A stretch of DNA of 64,000 bases from Morchella semilibera (Eukaryota > Ascomycota > Pezizomycetes > Pezizales > Morchellaceae). Under the pieces are notes generated by a model. The model saw only the letters and a program-made list of their open reading frames with translations. It did no database searches and was not told the DNA's origin. Below, piece after piece: positions 47,057 through 58,829 of this stretch. Each line of letters begins with the position of its first letter. The first letter of the stretch is position 1. The position numbers and the translations under genes were made by a program. Location of the stretch: contig CM018603.1 in assembly GCA_009192285.1 (NCBI GenBank), positions 3,960,588-4,024,587 on the forward strand, read 5' to 3'.

Positions 47057-48806
47057 TGGCCCAGGGGGAGTTCGGTGATCACCTCCATAGAGGAAATATG
47101 CCATAGCCCACCCCCCCTAAACATAACACCCGTACCGTACCGACCTGGAGTCTAGATACTTGGTCCCTCAATACCCTAGCGTTATGATACCCAAGAACCT
47201 AATTCTGTACAATCACTCCCAACTTTGCCATTTTTCCTCTCAACACCACAGCCTCCATAGCGGCAATGACAAACATAATTCTGGTAATCCTAGGCAATGG
47301 CCCCTTATCGCAAAGGCGCTTCGTGGCGGGCTATCCAGGTCCCCGCTATGCTTCTACTCTTAGGTAGGGGATACTTTCTACGTAGTCGGCATCGATAATA
47401 ACACAATTAACGCTTCTACATTATTATATATTCACGGACGCCGATACTCCATGCAAAATATCTATTCAATGGTTCATCAGGGAACAGCCGGTGCGTTGTA
47501 ATGCGTGTTGCTTCCGTGCCAGGAGACAGCCATTGTGTCTCTAATATTGGCCCATGCTCCAGTACATGTTACTACCACTAGGACACAGTGCGTTTCGTTT
47601 ATTAGTATATGGGACCTACACAAGTAGCCGGTCAAACAACCATGCCCCATACTGTCCAGCACCCCCCCCCCTCAGTCAGATTCCAAAATGGACCATGGCT
47701 TGTATCGAGTGATATCTAAGAAGCACTATCTCGAGTGATACCTTATACACATTGAATGTAAGTGAGAATCCATGAAGGAAACGATTCTCGGCTACCGCTC
47801 CAATATCAGGGATGGCTCTTAGCCCTTGCAGATTTTACGCTCTCGCCTATTCAGGGCCGTATTGAATGGGGCAGGGGTAATTGTATCGGCCGAATCCCAT
47901 AACTAAGTAGACCTAAGATGATAGCCGCGGACAAGGCATTAGTTTAAATAACATTTCTTCCTTCACATACCTCATCCACCGGCAATAATAATTTTCTGGT
48001 TCGGGGGTTAGGGTACGGAACAACCGATTGCAAACCAGACCCCCGCTACTCAAACAACGCTGCACGAACTATTAGCATCCCGGGGTTGCGGGAGTCGGGC
48101 TGAATACGACTTGAGATAAGCAATATAGGAAACCTAGCCCATTCTCCGGAAGTGCAACCGTAATTAGAGACGTATTTGACTAGCTAGCTAGTAGTATTAA
48201 TATAGCATGATGACGGCTGTTTTGACAATACGGTTCTTTTGGAGTAGCGCATGTTCAAGAACACTATATTTTTAGCTACAGTCCTTTTCCGAGAAGATGG
48301 CTTTTTAGAATAATGTCTGTTGAATAAATGACCTTTGTTTATGATTATAGAATTCATATGAAAACCGAATTAAACCAAGTGGAATGATCAAGTTTAGTTT
48401 TCGTAGAAGTGGCATTACTACAGGACCACTATAACTCTGACCACACTTAGTTTTCCGCGCTATGCTAGAGTAAGCACTTGCAAGGCTGCGTCACACGGCA
48501 CCATACACACTACCCTCAGTTGCAACACACACACTAGGTGACGCCTGTACCCGCACTGCAGCCTTAGTAGTCATCCCTAGCGCGCACAGACGCGCGCACA
48601 GACGACCGCGGGGCAAGGGGCGGGTCAAATACTAGTTCCCAGAAACCAGCAGTGTGAGGTCCGGTCTCATAACGGTTAAAGCGTCGCCTTCCCACGCTGG
48701 ACGACACCCGTTCGATCCAGCAAGCATCCAGGATTAAAATTGGACTGGCCGGCCCTGCCCTGGGGTCGAGACAGACTACTCGCTGTTACGGTTACGGGCG
48801 AATGAA
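47057..48806 (+). repeat. 1.7-kb repeat, copy B, split by the Gypsy insertion
   Basis: Homologous to copy A from GCCCAGGGGGAGTTCGG to the terminal hairpin. The last 30 nt (TAAATACCGTAACAGTGAGG) lie on the other side of the Gypsy element, at 56643-56667. Copy B also carries about 200 extra bases near 48190-48465 that are absent from copy A, an older insertion of unknown type. Confidence 0.8.
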
Positions 48807-49382
48807 TGTTATAGGATATCCGGGGTGTTGTGTTTAGAGTGTTGCAACGGGCGTGTAATTCAGAGTGATGGGTTGTGAAGAGAGTCGGTCGGGTAACCAA
48901 ACGAAGGTCTCGTTAAATATATATGGGGGTTGGCCATCCATGAGGGGTGCGTGCGGCAATAGTAAGGGCGTGTTTGGCTTACACGGTCTATGCATGGGAG
49001 AACTCTCCTGAAAAGCATAGAAGCGGGGTAGGGTCGGTGCACCTCTAACTCCTATGTAATCGACGCCTTTGGCTCTGGAGGTTGCACGGTCCGGGATAGT
49101 ATGGTTGTTTTAAGAAATAATGCCGAGTGCATGGAATCGGGAAGGTGTTGAGAGTAGAATGTTGGAAGGAATTATGGCGTGATCTGTAGATAGAAAGGAC
49201 TCGTCTAGTCTCTGAGCATCAATGTATAAATAGAAGCTGATTTGCCCTCTGTTTGTTGGAATCATCATCTCCAAGAATCAAGGCGAGCGGAATCCGGTTT
49301 ATCAAATTACAAAGTTTAAACGCTACAGAACTATTGCTTAGCAAAAGCCATATCCCAATACTCTTCGGGATATCCCTTTACA
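48807..49382 (+). repeat. Left LTR of the Gypsy element
   Basis: 576 bp, TGTTATAGGATATCC...CCCTTTACA. It contains TATAAATA near 49225, a likely start-site signal for the element's transcript. About 95 nt at each end are identical to the right LTR. Confidence 0.93.
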
Positions 49383-49839
49383 CTATTTGATACCTTATCC
49401 GATCGCTTATCCTACGAGCATCCCCCTACTTCTTGAGAAGACTCTTCGCTTAAACAACTACCTTGTGTGATTGCTAGGTACGGATAGTACACGGGCACTT
49501 GGTACGAGAATAAGAAAAGTAGCGATCGAAGGAAGATAGTCACATGCACCCTCGGGAACTCTCTATTTACGAGTTTCCCTGCAAGACATCCTTTGTTGTC
49601 CCCCGAGGTAGCGCAGAACATCTTTACTGCGGCTACCTTGAATATCGACTTCTTTTACGAAGCGCACAACCCACTGCTTCCTTCGAGGAATACGATCCGT
49701 GTATCCTCGGAACCGACCACCTTCCACCCATCAAGGTATCGCTTTACCAGAACTCCCACGGTTTAGCGCACCAAGTACCTTGGTTCACCCCACAACCTTG
49801 GACCCGACGAACTCCCAATCTCCGCTTCGAACAACTCCA

Positions 49840-52000
49840 CGATGTCTCAGCAGCAGCAGCTACCATACGAGGAAGACTTGCTGATGTCAGATGCAGTCGC
49901 ATTACGGGATCAGCGTACCTTCGTGGCGCAGACTCAGCAGAGACACATCGGCACAACCAGGGATACGCCAATAACGCATCTTTGGGAGTCAACGAGAGAG
50001 GCGAGATTACCTGGCCAGAGACGGCTCAGGGACAGGAGGGAGACCTCCCCTTACCGCACGCCAACCCGAGGGTCACATTTGACTCGCAGGCCCTCCGAGG
50101 TCAGGGAGGAAGCCGAAGACAGCGACGAGTCATCGGCCCCCCTCAGCACCCACGACCCCTTCCTTACCGCTACGGTTCGCAGGGAGGTGTTGAGGCAGGG
50201 AGGGCAGGTCGTCCAGGGACTCCACCAAGGCGTGAGCGAACTCGCCACGCGTACCCAGAATATCCCTGCCATCGAAGAACTCATCTCCCGTCACGAGGCG
50301 CCGAATCCGAGGAGAGCAACCGGGCCCATCACGCTCTAATCACGAGCTGCAGGCCAAGGTTCCGTCGTGAACGACGAGAATACGGTGCGGATAGCTACCG
50401 CCCTCCAAGATATGAACCTCCGGCTACAGACCACAAGCGGGTACGCAGGCCCAGCAGCTCAACGAGGTCGTGACCCGCCTCGCCAACACCGCCACAGCCC
50501 AACACCAACGCCAGGAAGAACAGACCCAGGCCTTGGTTACCTACGTCAACCAGCTCAAGGAAACTCAGCCTGCAGTGGTTATACCCGCGGAAGTTACTGA
50601 GGCCCTTCAACGGATCGAGGCAGCTAAGGCCATCGATCAGGAAGAGTTGACAAGGGAAAGGGAGAGGGCAGAGCAAATGTTGGTCAGCACTCAGGAAGGT
50701 ATGAAAACTCTCCTGGAGGAAATGAAGCGGGCTGCGGGGGTAAAAGGAAAGGGTAGACAGGCGGCAGTGGAAAGTGAGTCGGAGGAAGGAGGACGAGTGC
50801 CGCCACCACCGCCAATCGAGAATGCGCCACCACCGCCAATCGAGAATGCGCCACCTCCACCAGCGGATCCAATTGTTGAGAGATCCCAACACGGAAGTGC
50901 CCATGGAGGCCAGGGAGGCGGACGCGGAGGCAATGGTGGAGGACGAGAAGGACTGGAGGTAGCAATCCAGACCCTTCAGACTCCTCTGACTCAGGTGAGG
51001 ACGAGAGAAGAAGGAGAGCAGAGAGAGATCGCCGGAGACGGGCTCAACAGTGGGCAGAAATGCTACCTCCCCCGGTCACCAATGTTCCTGCTGCGGGAGA
51101 AACCCCAAAGCAAGCCAAGATCCCCTTCGCCGGAAAACCAGACCAAGACGTACGGCACTGGATAGATCAGATGGAAATTCTGATCGACCTACAAAAGAAG
51201 GTCCGATGGGATGATAAGACCAAGATTCTGTGGGCGTCCTCGAACTTCAGGGAAGTGCCGCTAGCTTCTGGCGAAATTACAAGGAAAGGCTCAGTGTAGA
51301 ACCTGGGCTCGGTACTTGGGAGGCTTTTAAGAGGGAACTGCGCACCCAGTATGGTAATCGTACCAGTCAAGAACAGGCCAAGCAAAAGATGGATAGGCTC
51401 CGTCAAACTGGCCCAATCGACGATTACATCAACGAGATGCAGAACCTCGAATGGGACGCACAGGTAGGGCCAATCGTCATGAAGTCTATGATCCTTGCAG
51501 GAATAAACTCCTCCTTGGAAACAAGACTCTCGGCGGCGATCGAAGAACCATCCACCTTTCCCGGCCTGGTTAGCCTGGGTACGCAAGGTCGGGCGCAAGG
51601 ACGCTGAGGTAAAAGCCCGCAGAGAGATACTGCGTGGCAAAGAACGGGAGAAAACCCGGGAACCTCAGGCCTCCAAACGCCGACAACGCTCCAGGGAACA
51701 GCCAAGAAGGCAACAGGCAGAGACGACGCACCGTGAGCCCCAGTCTGGAAGCCTTGGTGCTACCCAGGACGAGAAGGACCGGTGGCAAAAGGAAAATAAA
51801 TGCCTCAGATGCGGTCGAGAAGGTCACATCGCTAAGAATTGCTTTGCGACCAGTAAAGTTAGGTTTACGAGTGAGTCGAGTGGGGGAAAACGCAAACGGG
51901 AAGAAACTCCTTCCGGGAGAAAGGAGCCTAGAAAGGGGGGTGAGAAAAAGAGGAAACAAGGATCGCAGCGGAAGCATTTAGGTCTAGGATTACGTCACTG
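49840..52000 (+). mobile_element. gag region of the Gypsy element
   Basis: A Gln/Pro-rich then helical capsid-like region is followed by a CCHC zinc knuckle (CLRCGREGHIAKNC, near 51.80 kb), the nucleic-acid binding end of Gag. The region is broken into several frames. Confidence 0.75.
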
Positions 52001-52321
52001 GAGGAAGATTAAAATTGTTATCGGGTTTTTCATAAGTTATTTCTTAGAGTTATTAATTTTCGGATATTTGTACCGCATGGCTATGCGAAGATTGTATGGG
52101 CTACACGGAATTTAATTGGTTTTCTACGAAAAAATGCCTCAACAGTCACATGTGCACGGGAAATCCCTATTTATCAAAAGCAACCGTAACCGAAAAGCGG
52201 GACATGTGGATATGCTGCGGGAGGAGCGTATGACGCACCCATAGGCCACGACCCACATGATCTGTCGAGCAATAGTAAGTTAACACATGCCAGTATAGAA
52301 AAGGATTACCCCGCACTTGGC

Positions 52322-52330
52322 TATAAAAGG
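52322..52330 (+). promoter_or_regulatory. TATAAAAGG motif ahead of the pol region
   Basis: A strong TATA-like motif followed by a CA-rich leader lies about 100 nt upstream of the pol ATG at 52427, inside the Gypsy element. Whether it acts as a promoter is not known. Confidence 0.35.
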
Positions 52331-52426
52331 GCACTACCTCCCACCTCTTCGAAGAACATCAACAACCTTTTTATTTTGACCTCGACCATACAACCAACAC
52401 TCTCATAACCATCGCATATCTTTATA

Positions 52427-54400
52427 ATGTCCTCCTCAACTCAAGAAACTCGCCTAGAGATAGAGATCTCTTGGGCTAACCCAAAGACCAACAAACATTT
52501 TACTCACATCGTCAAAGCCCTCCTCGACAGTGGCACCGAAGACTGGATTATGTCATGGGACTGTGTCAAGAAGGCCGACATCCCAATCCAGAATCGACCT
52601 AAGATCCTCCTCATTAAACAAGCGGATGGCACACGCATGCCTCATTCCGGTACTCACACCACCCAACCCCTCACACTCCGGATAGGTAGCCACCTCGACA
52701 GGCTAGTCACCTGCGAAATCGGTACCTTTGCCGGAGAAGACCTCGTTATACCACATCGATGGCTCACTGAGCATCAACCTACGATACATTGGGGGCAGAA
52801 TCTAGTCACCTTCAATAGTATCCAGTGTCAGATTAAGGGATGTATGATGACAGACTTGGATATGTACGAAGAGGGTTGGCAAGAGAAAGTGGTCAGACTT
52901 CTCAGGCACATGCCAGACCCCGAGCCAGTAATATCCATCGAGTCGCACCCTTTCTGGTCACGCGGGTCGGGAAGCGAAACTCTCGCTAGTGCTATCCCGG
53001 CAGAGTTCCAAGACTACGCAGACGTGTTCTCCTTAGACGGAGCAGGCCGCCTGCCGGAACATGGACAGTGGGATCATACGATTCCTCTGATAGACGGAAG
53101 CCAGCCTCCGTGGGGTCCGATCTACCCGTTGAGCCCCCCGGAACAGAAAGCGCTGAGGGAATACCTGGACGAGATGTTAGCGGCAGGTAAAATTGTCCCG
53201 TCTTCGAGCCCAGCAGCGGCACCAATCCTCTTCGTCCCAAAACCAGATGGGTCATTACGGTTATGTGTCGACTACCGCGGGTTAAACGCCGTTACAGTCA
53301 AGAACCGATATCCCTTGCCGCTCATGAGTGAGTTGGCAGACTCGACGAAGGGCGCTCTCTTCTTCACCAAGATAGATCTCAAGAACGGTTACAACCTAGT
53401 AAGGATCGCCGAAGGAGAAGAGTGGAAGACAGCTTTCCGAACCAAATATGGCCATTTTGAATACAAGGTGATGCCCTTCGGCTTGACGAACGCGCCAGCA
53501 ACGTTCCAAGCGATGGTCAACACGATATTCAAGGATCTGTTAGATCAAGGCCTAGTGGTATACTTGGATGATATCCTGATATATTCCAAGTCAAGAGAAG
53601 AGCATATTGCTCTGGTGCGCAGGGTGCTGGAGCGGCTACGACAACACCATTTATTCGGCAACCTGAAAAAGACAGCTTGGTTCCAAACGGAGGTAGAATT
53701 CCTAGGATTCAAGCTATCAGGTACGGGAACCCAGGTCTCACCCGAAAAAGTGAAGGCTATCACCGAATGGCTGGCGCCAACCAAGGTGAAGGAGCTTCAG
53801 TGCTTCTTGGGATTCGCCAACTTCCTCCGACGATTCATCTACGGCTACTCAGAAGTGAGTAGGCCTATGACCGATCTCCTAAAGAAGAACGCCGTCTGGA
53901 AATGGGGTCGGGAGCAGCAGGATGCTTTCACCGAACTCAAGAAAAGATTCACCACCGCTCCAATCCTCCGACACTATGACGAACATCGCCAGGCTGTCCT
54001 TGAAACTGATGCCAGCGACTGGGCTGAAGGCGCGATCCTCTCCCAGGTGTTCGAGGATGGTATGTTGCATCCGGTGGCATACCACTCTCGCAAGTTCAAC
54101 GAGGCAGAGGTCAACTACGAGATCTACGATAAAGAGATGCTCGCGATAGTTTCTGCCCTCCTGACTTGGAGACATTGGCTGGAAGGTACGAACATACCTA
54201 TCCAGATATACTCTGATCACCAAAACCTTCAGTACTTCACAACGACCAAGAAGCTGTCAAGAAGGCAGGCTCGTTGGGCCGAAAAGATAGCACCTTTTCG
54301 CTTCAAGATCCACTACCGACCAGGCGACAAGAACGGCAAGCCCGATGCGTTGACACGGCGTCCGGAGTACGCCCTGGAAGGGGGAGTAATTCGTGAGCAA
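52427..54400 (+). mobile_element. Protease, reverse transcriptase and RNase H part of the Gypsy element
   Basis: In order: an aspartic protease motif (LLDSGTEDW), reverse transcriptase with the YLDDILIYS active site near 53.57 kb, and an RNase H part (ETDASDWAEGAIL). The order and motifs are those of Ty3/Gypsy pol. Confidence 0.92.
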
Positions 54401-54739
54401 CCAGTAAAACAGTTGCTCACAATCGAACAATTCGCAAGAAAGTCAAATACCGAGGTAGCATTCGGTAGCGAAATAGTCAGTAACCCCCATTCGGAACGGA
54501 CATTGTTGAGTCAGTGGGTACACATACCAGGTGTAGGTCTGCCTTCGGCGCTGCAGGGACTGGTATGAGCAAGGAAGTCAATGGACACGCAGAGTTGTTC
54601 CGGATGAGCAATCTGATGGCGAGTGTCCGGAAGACTGGTGGACCCGGCAAACGTCGAGCTCAGGAGAGGACACGTTGCACACAAAGTGGGATCCCGATCA
54701 GAATACGGCCACCCACGATGGACGTTGGGTTGTGCCTAG

Positions 54740-55960
54740 GCATACGGTCAAGCAAGTCATTGAAGATCATCATGACAGACCGGTAGCGGGGCATCTAGGG
54801 AGGGATAAAACCCTTGAGTTGATTGATAGGAATTACTAGTGGCCTAGAATGACCACGGACGTCGCTAAGTACGTTCAAACCTGCGATGTTTGCCAGCGAG
54901 CAAAACAGCGACGGCGTCACCTATCATTACCTCAACCCCTGGAGTTAGCGACTACGCCCTGGAACGACATCTCAATGGATTTCGTAGTAGAAATGCCAAA
55001 GGAGAAGTCGGGATACCGTAACGTATTGGTTGTCGTAGACCGTTTTAGTAAAATGGCCCACTTCATCCCAATGACGGGTATCAATGCGGAACAGACCGCT
55101 CAGGCCTTTGTCAAGGACATATGGCGTTTCCACGGACTACCTCGATCGATAGTATCAGACAGAGGTACCCAGTTCGTGTCGGCCTTTTGGGTGGCAGTTA
55201 CGGAACGACTAGGGATTCGTAGAAGACTCTCAACATCGTTCCACCCCCAAACAGATGGCCCAACCGAGAGGACCAACCAGCATATGGAGTCCTACCTTCG
55301 TGCATTTACGGCAGGTACGGGTAAGAAGTGGAGAGATCTCCTTCCTATCTGCGAATACGCCTACAATAACGCGAAGCATTCCTCTACCGCACAGTCACCC
55401 TTCTATGTCAACTATGGGTTTCACCCTCGGACAGACTGGCCAACGGACGCAGAAATCGAACGACTGGATGACAACGGGAATAACTATCTCGACGAAATCC
55501 TATCGGCGCATGAACTGGCACGGGAAACACTTCAGAAGACGTACGATAAAATGGCGTCACGACCCGGACCAGCAGTCCAACAGTTTATACCAGGACAGAA
55601 GGTTCTTTTAGATACTAGGAACCTCGGCGGTTATAACAAGTGGTCAGATAAGTTCACAGGACCCTTCGAAGTTCTCGAAAAAATCGGCAATCGAGCGTAC
55701 CGTTTGGACCTTCCGGTAGAATGGAAGATACACAATGTGTTCCACGAGATGTTGCTTCGACCTTATCGTGAAGATTCGGATCCGAGTAGGCAACAGAACA
55801 CCCGCAAACGACTCGCAACACCGGAACCACAGGAAGCCTTGGCTGATGACAACGCCAAACCTGTCACTAAGGCTCACCCTCATACACGCAGTCAAGGAAG
55901 CCAAGACCTCGCATCGGGAGTCAGACGGACTCAAAAACGACGGCGGTTACTTGAAGAGTA
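54740..55960 (+). mobile_element. Integrase part of the Gypsy element
   Basis: A zinc-binding end (CDVCQRAK), a DDE-type core (ISMDFVVEMP, VSDRGTQF) and a GPY/F-like C-terminal module (FTGPFEVLEKIGNRAYRLDLP region) are visible. A basic tail follows and no chromodomain can be recognised. Confidence 0.88.
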
Positions 55961-56056
55961 GTCCTGATACCTTTCCTCGCGTATGGGTTTTCCCACAGGG
56001 TTTTTACCATACAGAGGTTTTAACGGTCGGGGACGACGTCTTAGGAGGGGGAGTAG

Positions 56057-56637
56057 TGTTATAGGATATCCGGGGTGTTGTGTTTAGAGTGTTGCAACGG
56101 GCGTGTAATTCAGAGTGATGGGTTGTGAAGAGAGTCGGTCGGGTAACCAACAAGGGTCTCGGTTAAATATAATGGGGTTGCGCCATCCATGAGGGGTGCG
56201 TCGCAATAGTATGGGCTTGTTGGCTTACACGTTCTATTGCATGTGGGAGACTCTCCCTGAAAAAGCATAGAAGCGGGGTAGGGTGCGTGGCACCTCTAAC
56301 GTCCTATTGTATCGACGCCTTGGCTCTTGGAAGGTTGCACGGTCGCGGATAGTATGGGTTGTTTTAGGAAATAATGCCGATGCATGGAATCGGGAAGGTG
56401 TGAGAGGATAGAATGTTATGGAAGGAATTATGGCGTGATCTTAGATAGAAGACTCGTCTAGGTCTTGAGCCACTCATGTATAAATAGAAGCCTGATTGCC
56501 CTCGTCTTGTTGGAATCATCATCCTTCAAGAACTCAAGCGAGCGGAATCCGGTTTATCAAATTACAAAGTTTAAACGCTACAGAACTATTGCTTAGCAAA
56601 AGCCATATCCCAATACTCTTCGGGATATCCCTTTACA
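56057..56637 (+). repeat. Right LTR of the Gypsy element
   Basis: 581 bp, same termini as the left LTR and directly preceded by a polypurine tract at about 56044-56054. Differences from the left LTR are concentrated in the middle. Confidence 0.93.
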
Positions 56638-56667
56638 ATGAATAAATACCGTAACAGTGAGGAACTG

Positions 56668-57940
56668 TTTTTTTTCCCCCTCTTCCTCGCGCGCCATCTT
56701 CCCTTCATCCGGCCTTCTTGGGGTCGGGTATGTATGACGCTTCTTTCTTCCGTCGGTTGAGATTCCGCGAGAGATACCGTCTACGTCAACAGTGAACCGC
56801 TAACCCCCGTTATCAACGCCGGCTCATCCAGCGCGAAGTCATCCCTCTGCACACACTCAGTGTGCTTAAGATTTTGCTAAGAACACTATTAATGTATCTC
56901 CAAAAATAAAACACCTTTGGATAAAATAAGCACAGTTTTCGAGAGAACACAACTAGAGTGTGCTTGGGTACATATTGTCAGCAAGTGCCACACCTTTTAG
57001 CGACCTAGCACACACCCCACCACGTTTGTACCGCAAGAGATCTCAGTTCAAATATTTGTCGCCACTTGCACTACTAACCACCTTACACAAAACGTCGGTC
57101 GGGCGGTGATACAAAACTCTCTGTACCAGACCCTACAACCGGCGCCCAGCCATCATGACCTTAACTAATAGCAGGAACACATCAGGCGTGAGTTACCGCG
57201 CGCATGGTGAGCTCCCACTACGGATAAGTAATGAGGGCGCAGCAGCGCAAGGAGTAGGGGTGGGTACAAAAAATTGCAAAACCCTAGCCTAGGCGCTGGC
57301 CTACTGGGAATAACCGGAGGAGAGCCATGGCCGGTGTTAGATACCACAGATATGGATTTGGCAAAGGGGGGGGGGGGTGGTCGAGCAACCTTTCGTAATA
57401 TTGGGAGTCCAGTCCATGCATTGAATTCAATGATACATCTGTTTAATCAGTTTGAGCGTTGATTATAAACGAGATAGTAGGTATAGTTTTATTTGCTGGT
57501 TGAGCTGGAACGGGCTCCTACCAAAACCTGTTCAAACCGCATCACCATTGAGGTGCAGAATTAGGTGGATCCCCTCTCTGCGACACGAAAATAGACTCCG
57601 GGTTCTGCAGACCGATGTGTACAAGGGTCCGGAAATCTCCACTTGACCCGGTTAAACTGTGATGTACCTGGATAAGCTCAGTATTTGTACCATCATGTAA
57701 CTATACAGAAATCTGGAGCGTGCAGTTGGTACGGTTTAGGTTTTCAATCAAATGATAACGGTGAAAGCAATACACCTTTTCCTCACATACGAACCGGTGT
57801 AACAATAAGATTCATTGAGTCCATGGATTGGTGCAAGGTAAAGTAAGAAGGGGCGAAGAAAAGCTTCTTATTATCCTGAGTGGTGCACGTACATAGGCCG
57901 GAGGTGGTGGAGTAGGAACGAATTGACTACCTCCCTCTGA
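56668..57940. other. Intergenic, no supported gene
   Basis: No convincing ORF. Contains a G-run at about 57366-57378. Confidence 0.45.
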
Positions 57941-57943
57941 TTG

Positions 57944-58340
57944 GCGCTGGGCACGAGACAAGTTATGTCGAGGCCAATTCCCGAGACTTTTTGCAAGATA
58001 AGACGAGTCCTGGTACTGACAAGAGAACGCAAGACAAGACCAGGTGCGGAGGTCTCGAGATAAGTCTCGAACGTTTTTTGAAATTTTTCCTCGCCTAAAT
58101 AAACACTGCAGCCCCGGACCAAAACAAAATGAGATAAAGAAACAAAGAGAACCCTGAATTATATTTGCACTAATTAACATAATTGCAGAGCTTTCTTAGC
58201 CGCACGGTCACATGACGCAAGGTCTTGAGACTTTCACGAGAGTAAGCCATTGTCCCGAGACTTTCATGACCCAGTCGCAACAATACAGGACAAGATGAGA
58301 CCTCCCCAAGCCCCGCCCCGTGCCCATCACCACCCCTGAT
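57944..58340. repeat. Degenerate GAGAC-rich inverted repeat
   Basis: GGGCACGAGACAAG on the left and GAGACCTCCCC...GTGCCCATCACC on the right, with repeated AAGTCTCGGGACA and AGTCTCAAGACC words, follow the same plan as the foldback at 1764-1970. It appears to be an older, longer relative. Confidence 0.4.
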
Positions 58341-58442
58341 ATTGGTTGCGAAATAAGAAAACCTGTAGTAGTTCTGCAGATATAGATCGTTGAATAGAGG
58401 ATTTCAGTTGGCCTGAATTTCATTTTCAAAGTGATCATGCAG

Positions 58443-58820
58443 CTAAAATTGCGTCCGCCTCTGCAGCTGACATGTCACTTTCTGATAAATACTCAATGCT
58501 AAATATTCCGTCCTCGAGTATTTTTCAGTCTGCTGCTGCGTTTGTCGATAGTTCAATGTGCTAAGTGCAGACCCTTGGCTGCATGATGAATGGATGCTTG
58601 ATGCCTCGAATGGAAGTACATCCGCAAGAAAGATGAATGATGGTGGGGTTTCCTTTTCACTTTGAAAATGGAAAACAGGGATCAACCGAAAGCCTGTAAT
58701 GCGCATCCCCATAGGTTGACAGGATTGGGTGATGGCATCTGTTTTTGAAAACCGAATCAGTGTTTCATTAGCTCTCGCTATCTGCGGTGGCTCATAATAG
58801 CGACAAATGACATACCCCAT
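58443..58820 (-). CDS. Hypothetical protein fragment, 125 aa
   Basis: An ATG-initiated minus-strand frame with ordinary composition (MGYVICRYYEPPQIARANE...). No motif is recognised. It may be one exon or a remnant, and no neighbouring exon can be placed. Confidence 0.25.
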   Translation of the reverse strand: MGYVICRYYEPPQIARANETLIRFSKTDAITQSCQPMGMRITGFRLIPVFHFQSEKETPPSFIFLADVLPFEASSIHSSCSQGSALSTLNYRQTQQQTEKYSRTEYLALSIYQKVTCQLQRRTQF

Positions 58821-58829
58821 GTAGCCCGG

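Larger units (their letters stand above)
48807..56637 (+). mobile_element. Ty3/Gypsy LTR retrotransposon, 7.8 kb, broken
   Basis: Two LTRs starting TG and ending CA bound the element, and ATGAA is duplicated at both flanks (48802-48806 and 56638-56642). The order gag, protease, reverse transcriptase, RNase H, integrase is that of Ty3/Gypsy. A purine tract (AGGAGGGGGAG) precedes the right LTR. The structure is complete at its ends, but the coding region is broken at roughly half a dozen places, so I treat it as a fossil. It sits inside copy B of the 1.7-kb repeat. Age is uncertain: intact ends and a clear duplication suggest fairly recent arrival, while the middle of the LTRs differs more. No chromodomain is evident after the integrase. 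Confidence 0.93.

Noticed and set aside
46657-47124. Cys/Phe-rich minus-strand ORFs that resemble membrane proteins
   Set aside because: They are translations of a T-poor purine tract, open in three frames at once, with no motif and no conserved start.
44827-48806. Helitron for the 1.7-kb repeat
   Set aside because: There is a hairpin near the right end but no CTRR end and no TC start; the evidence is not enough.
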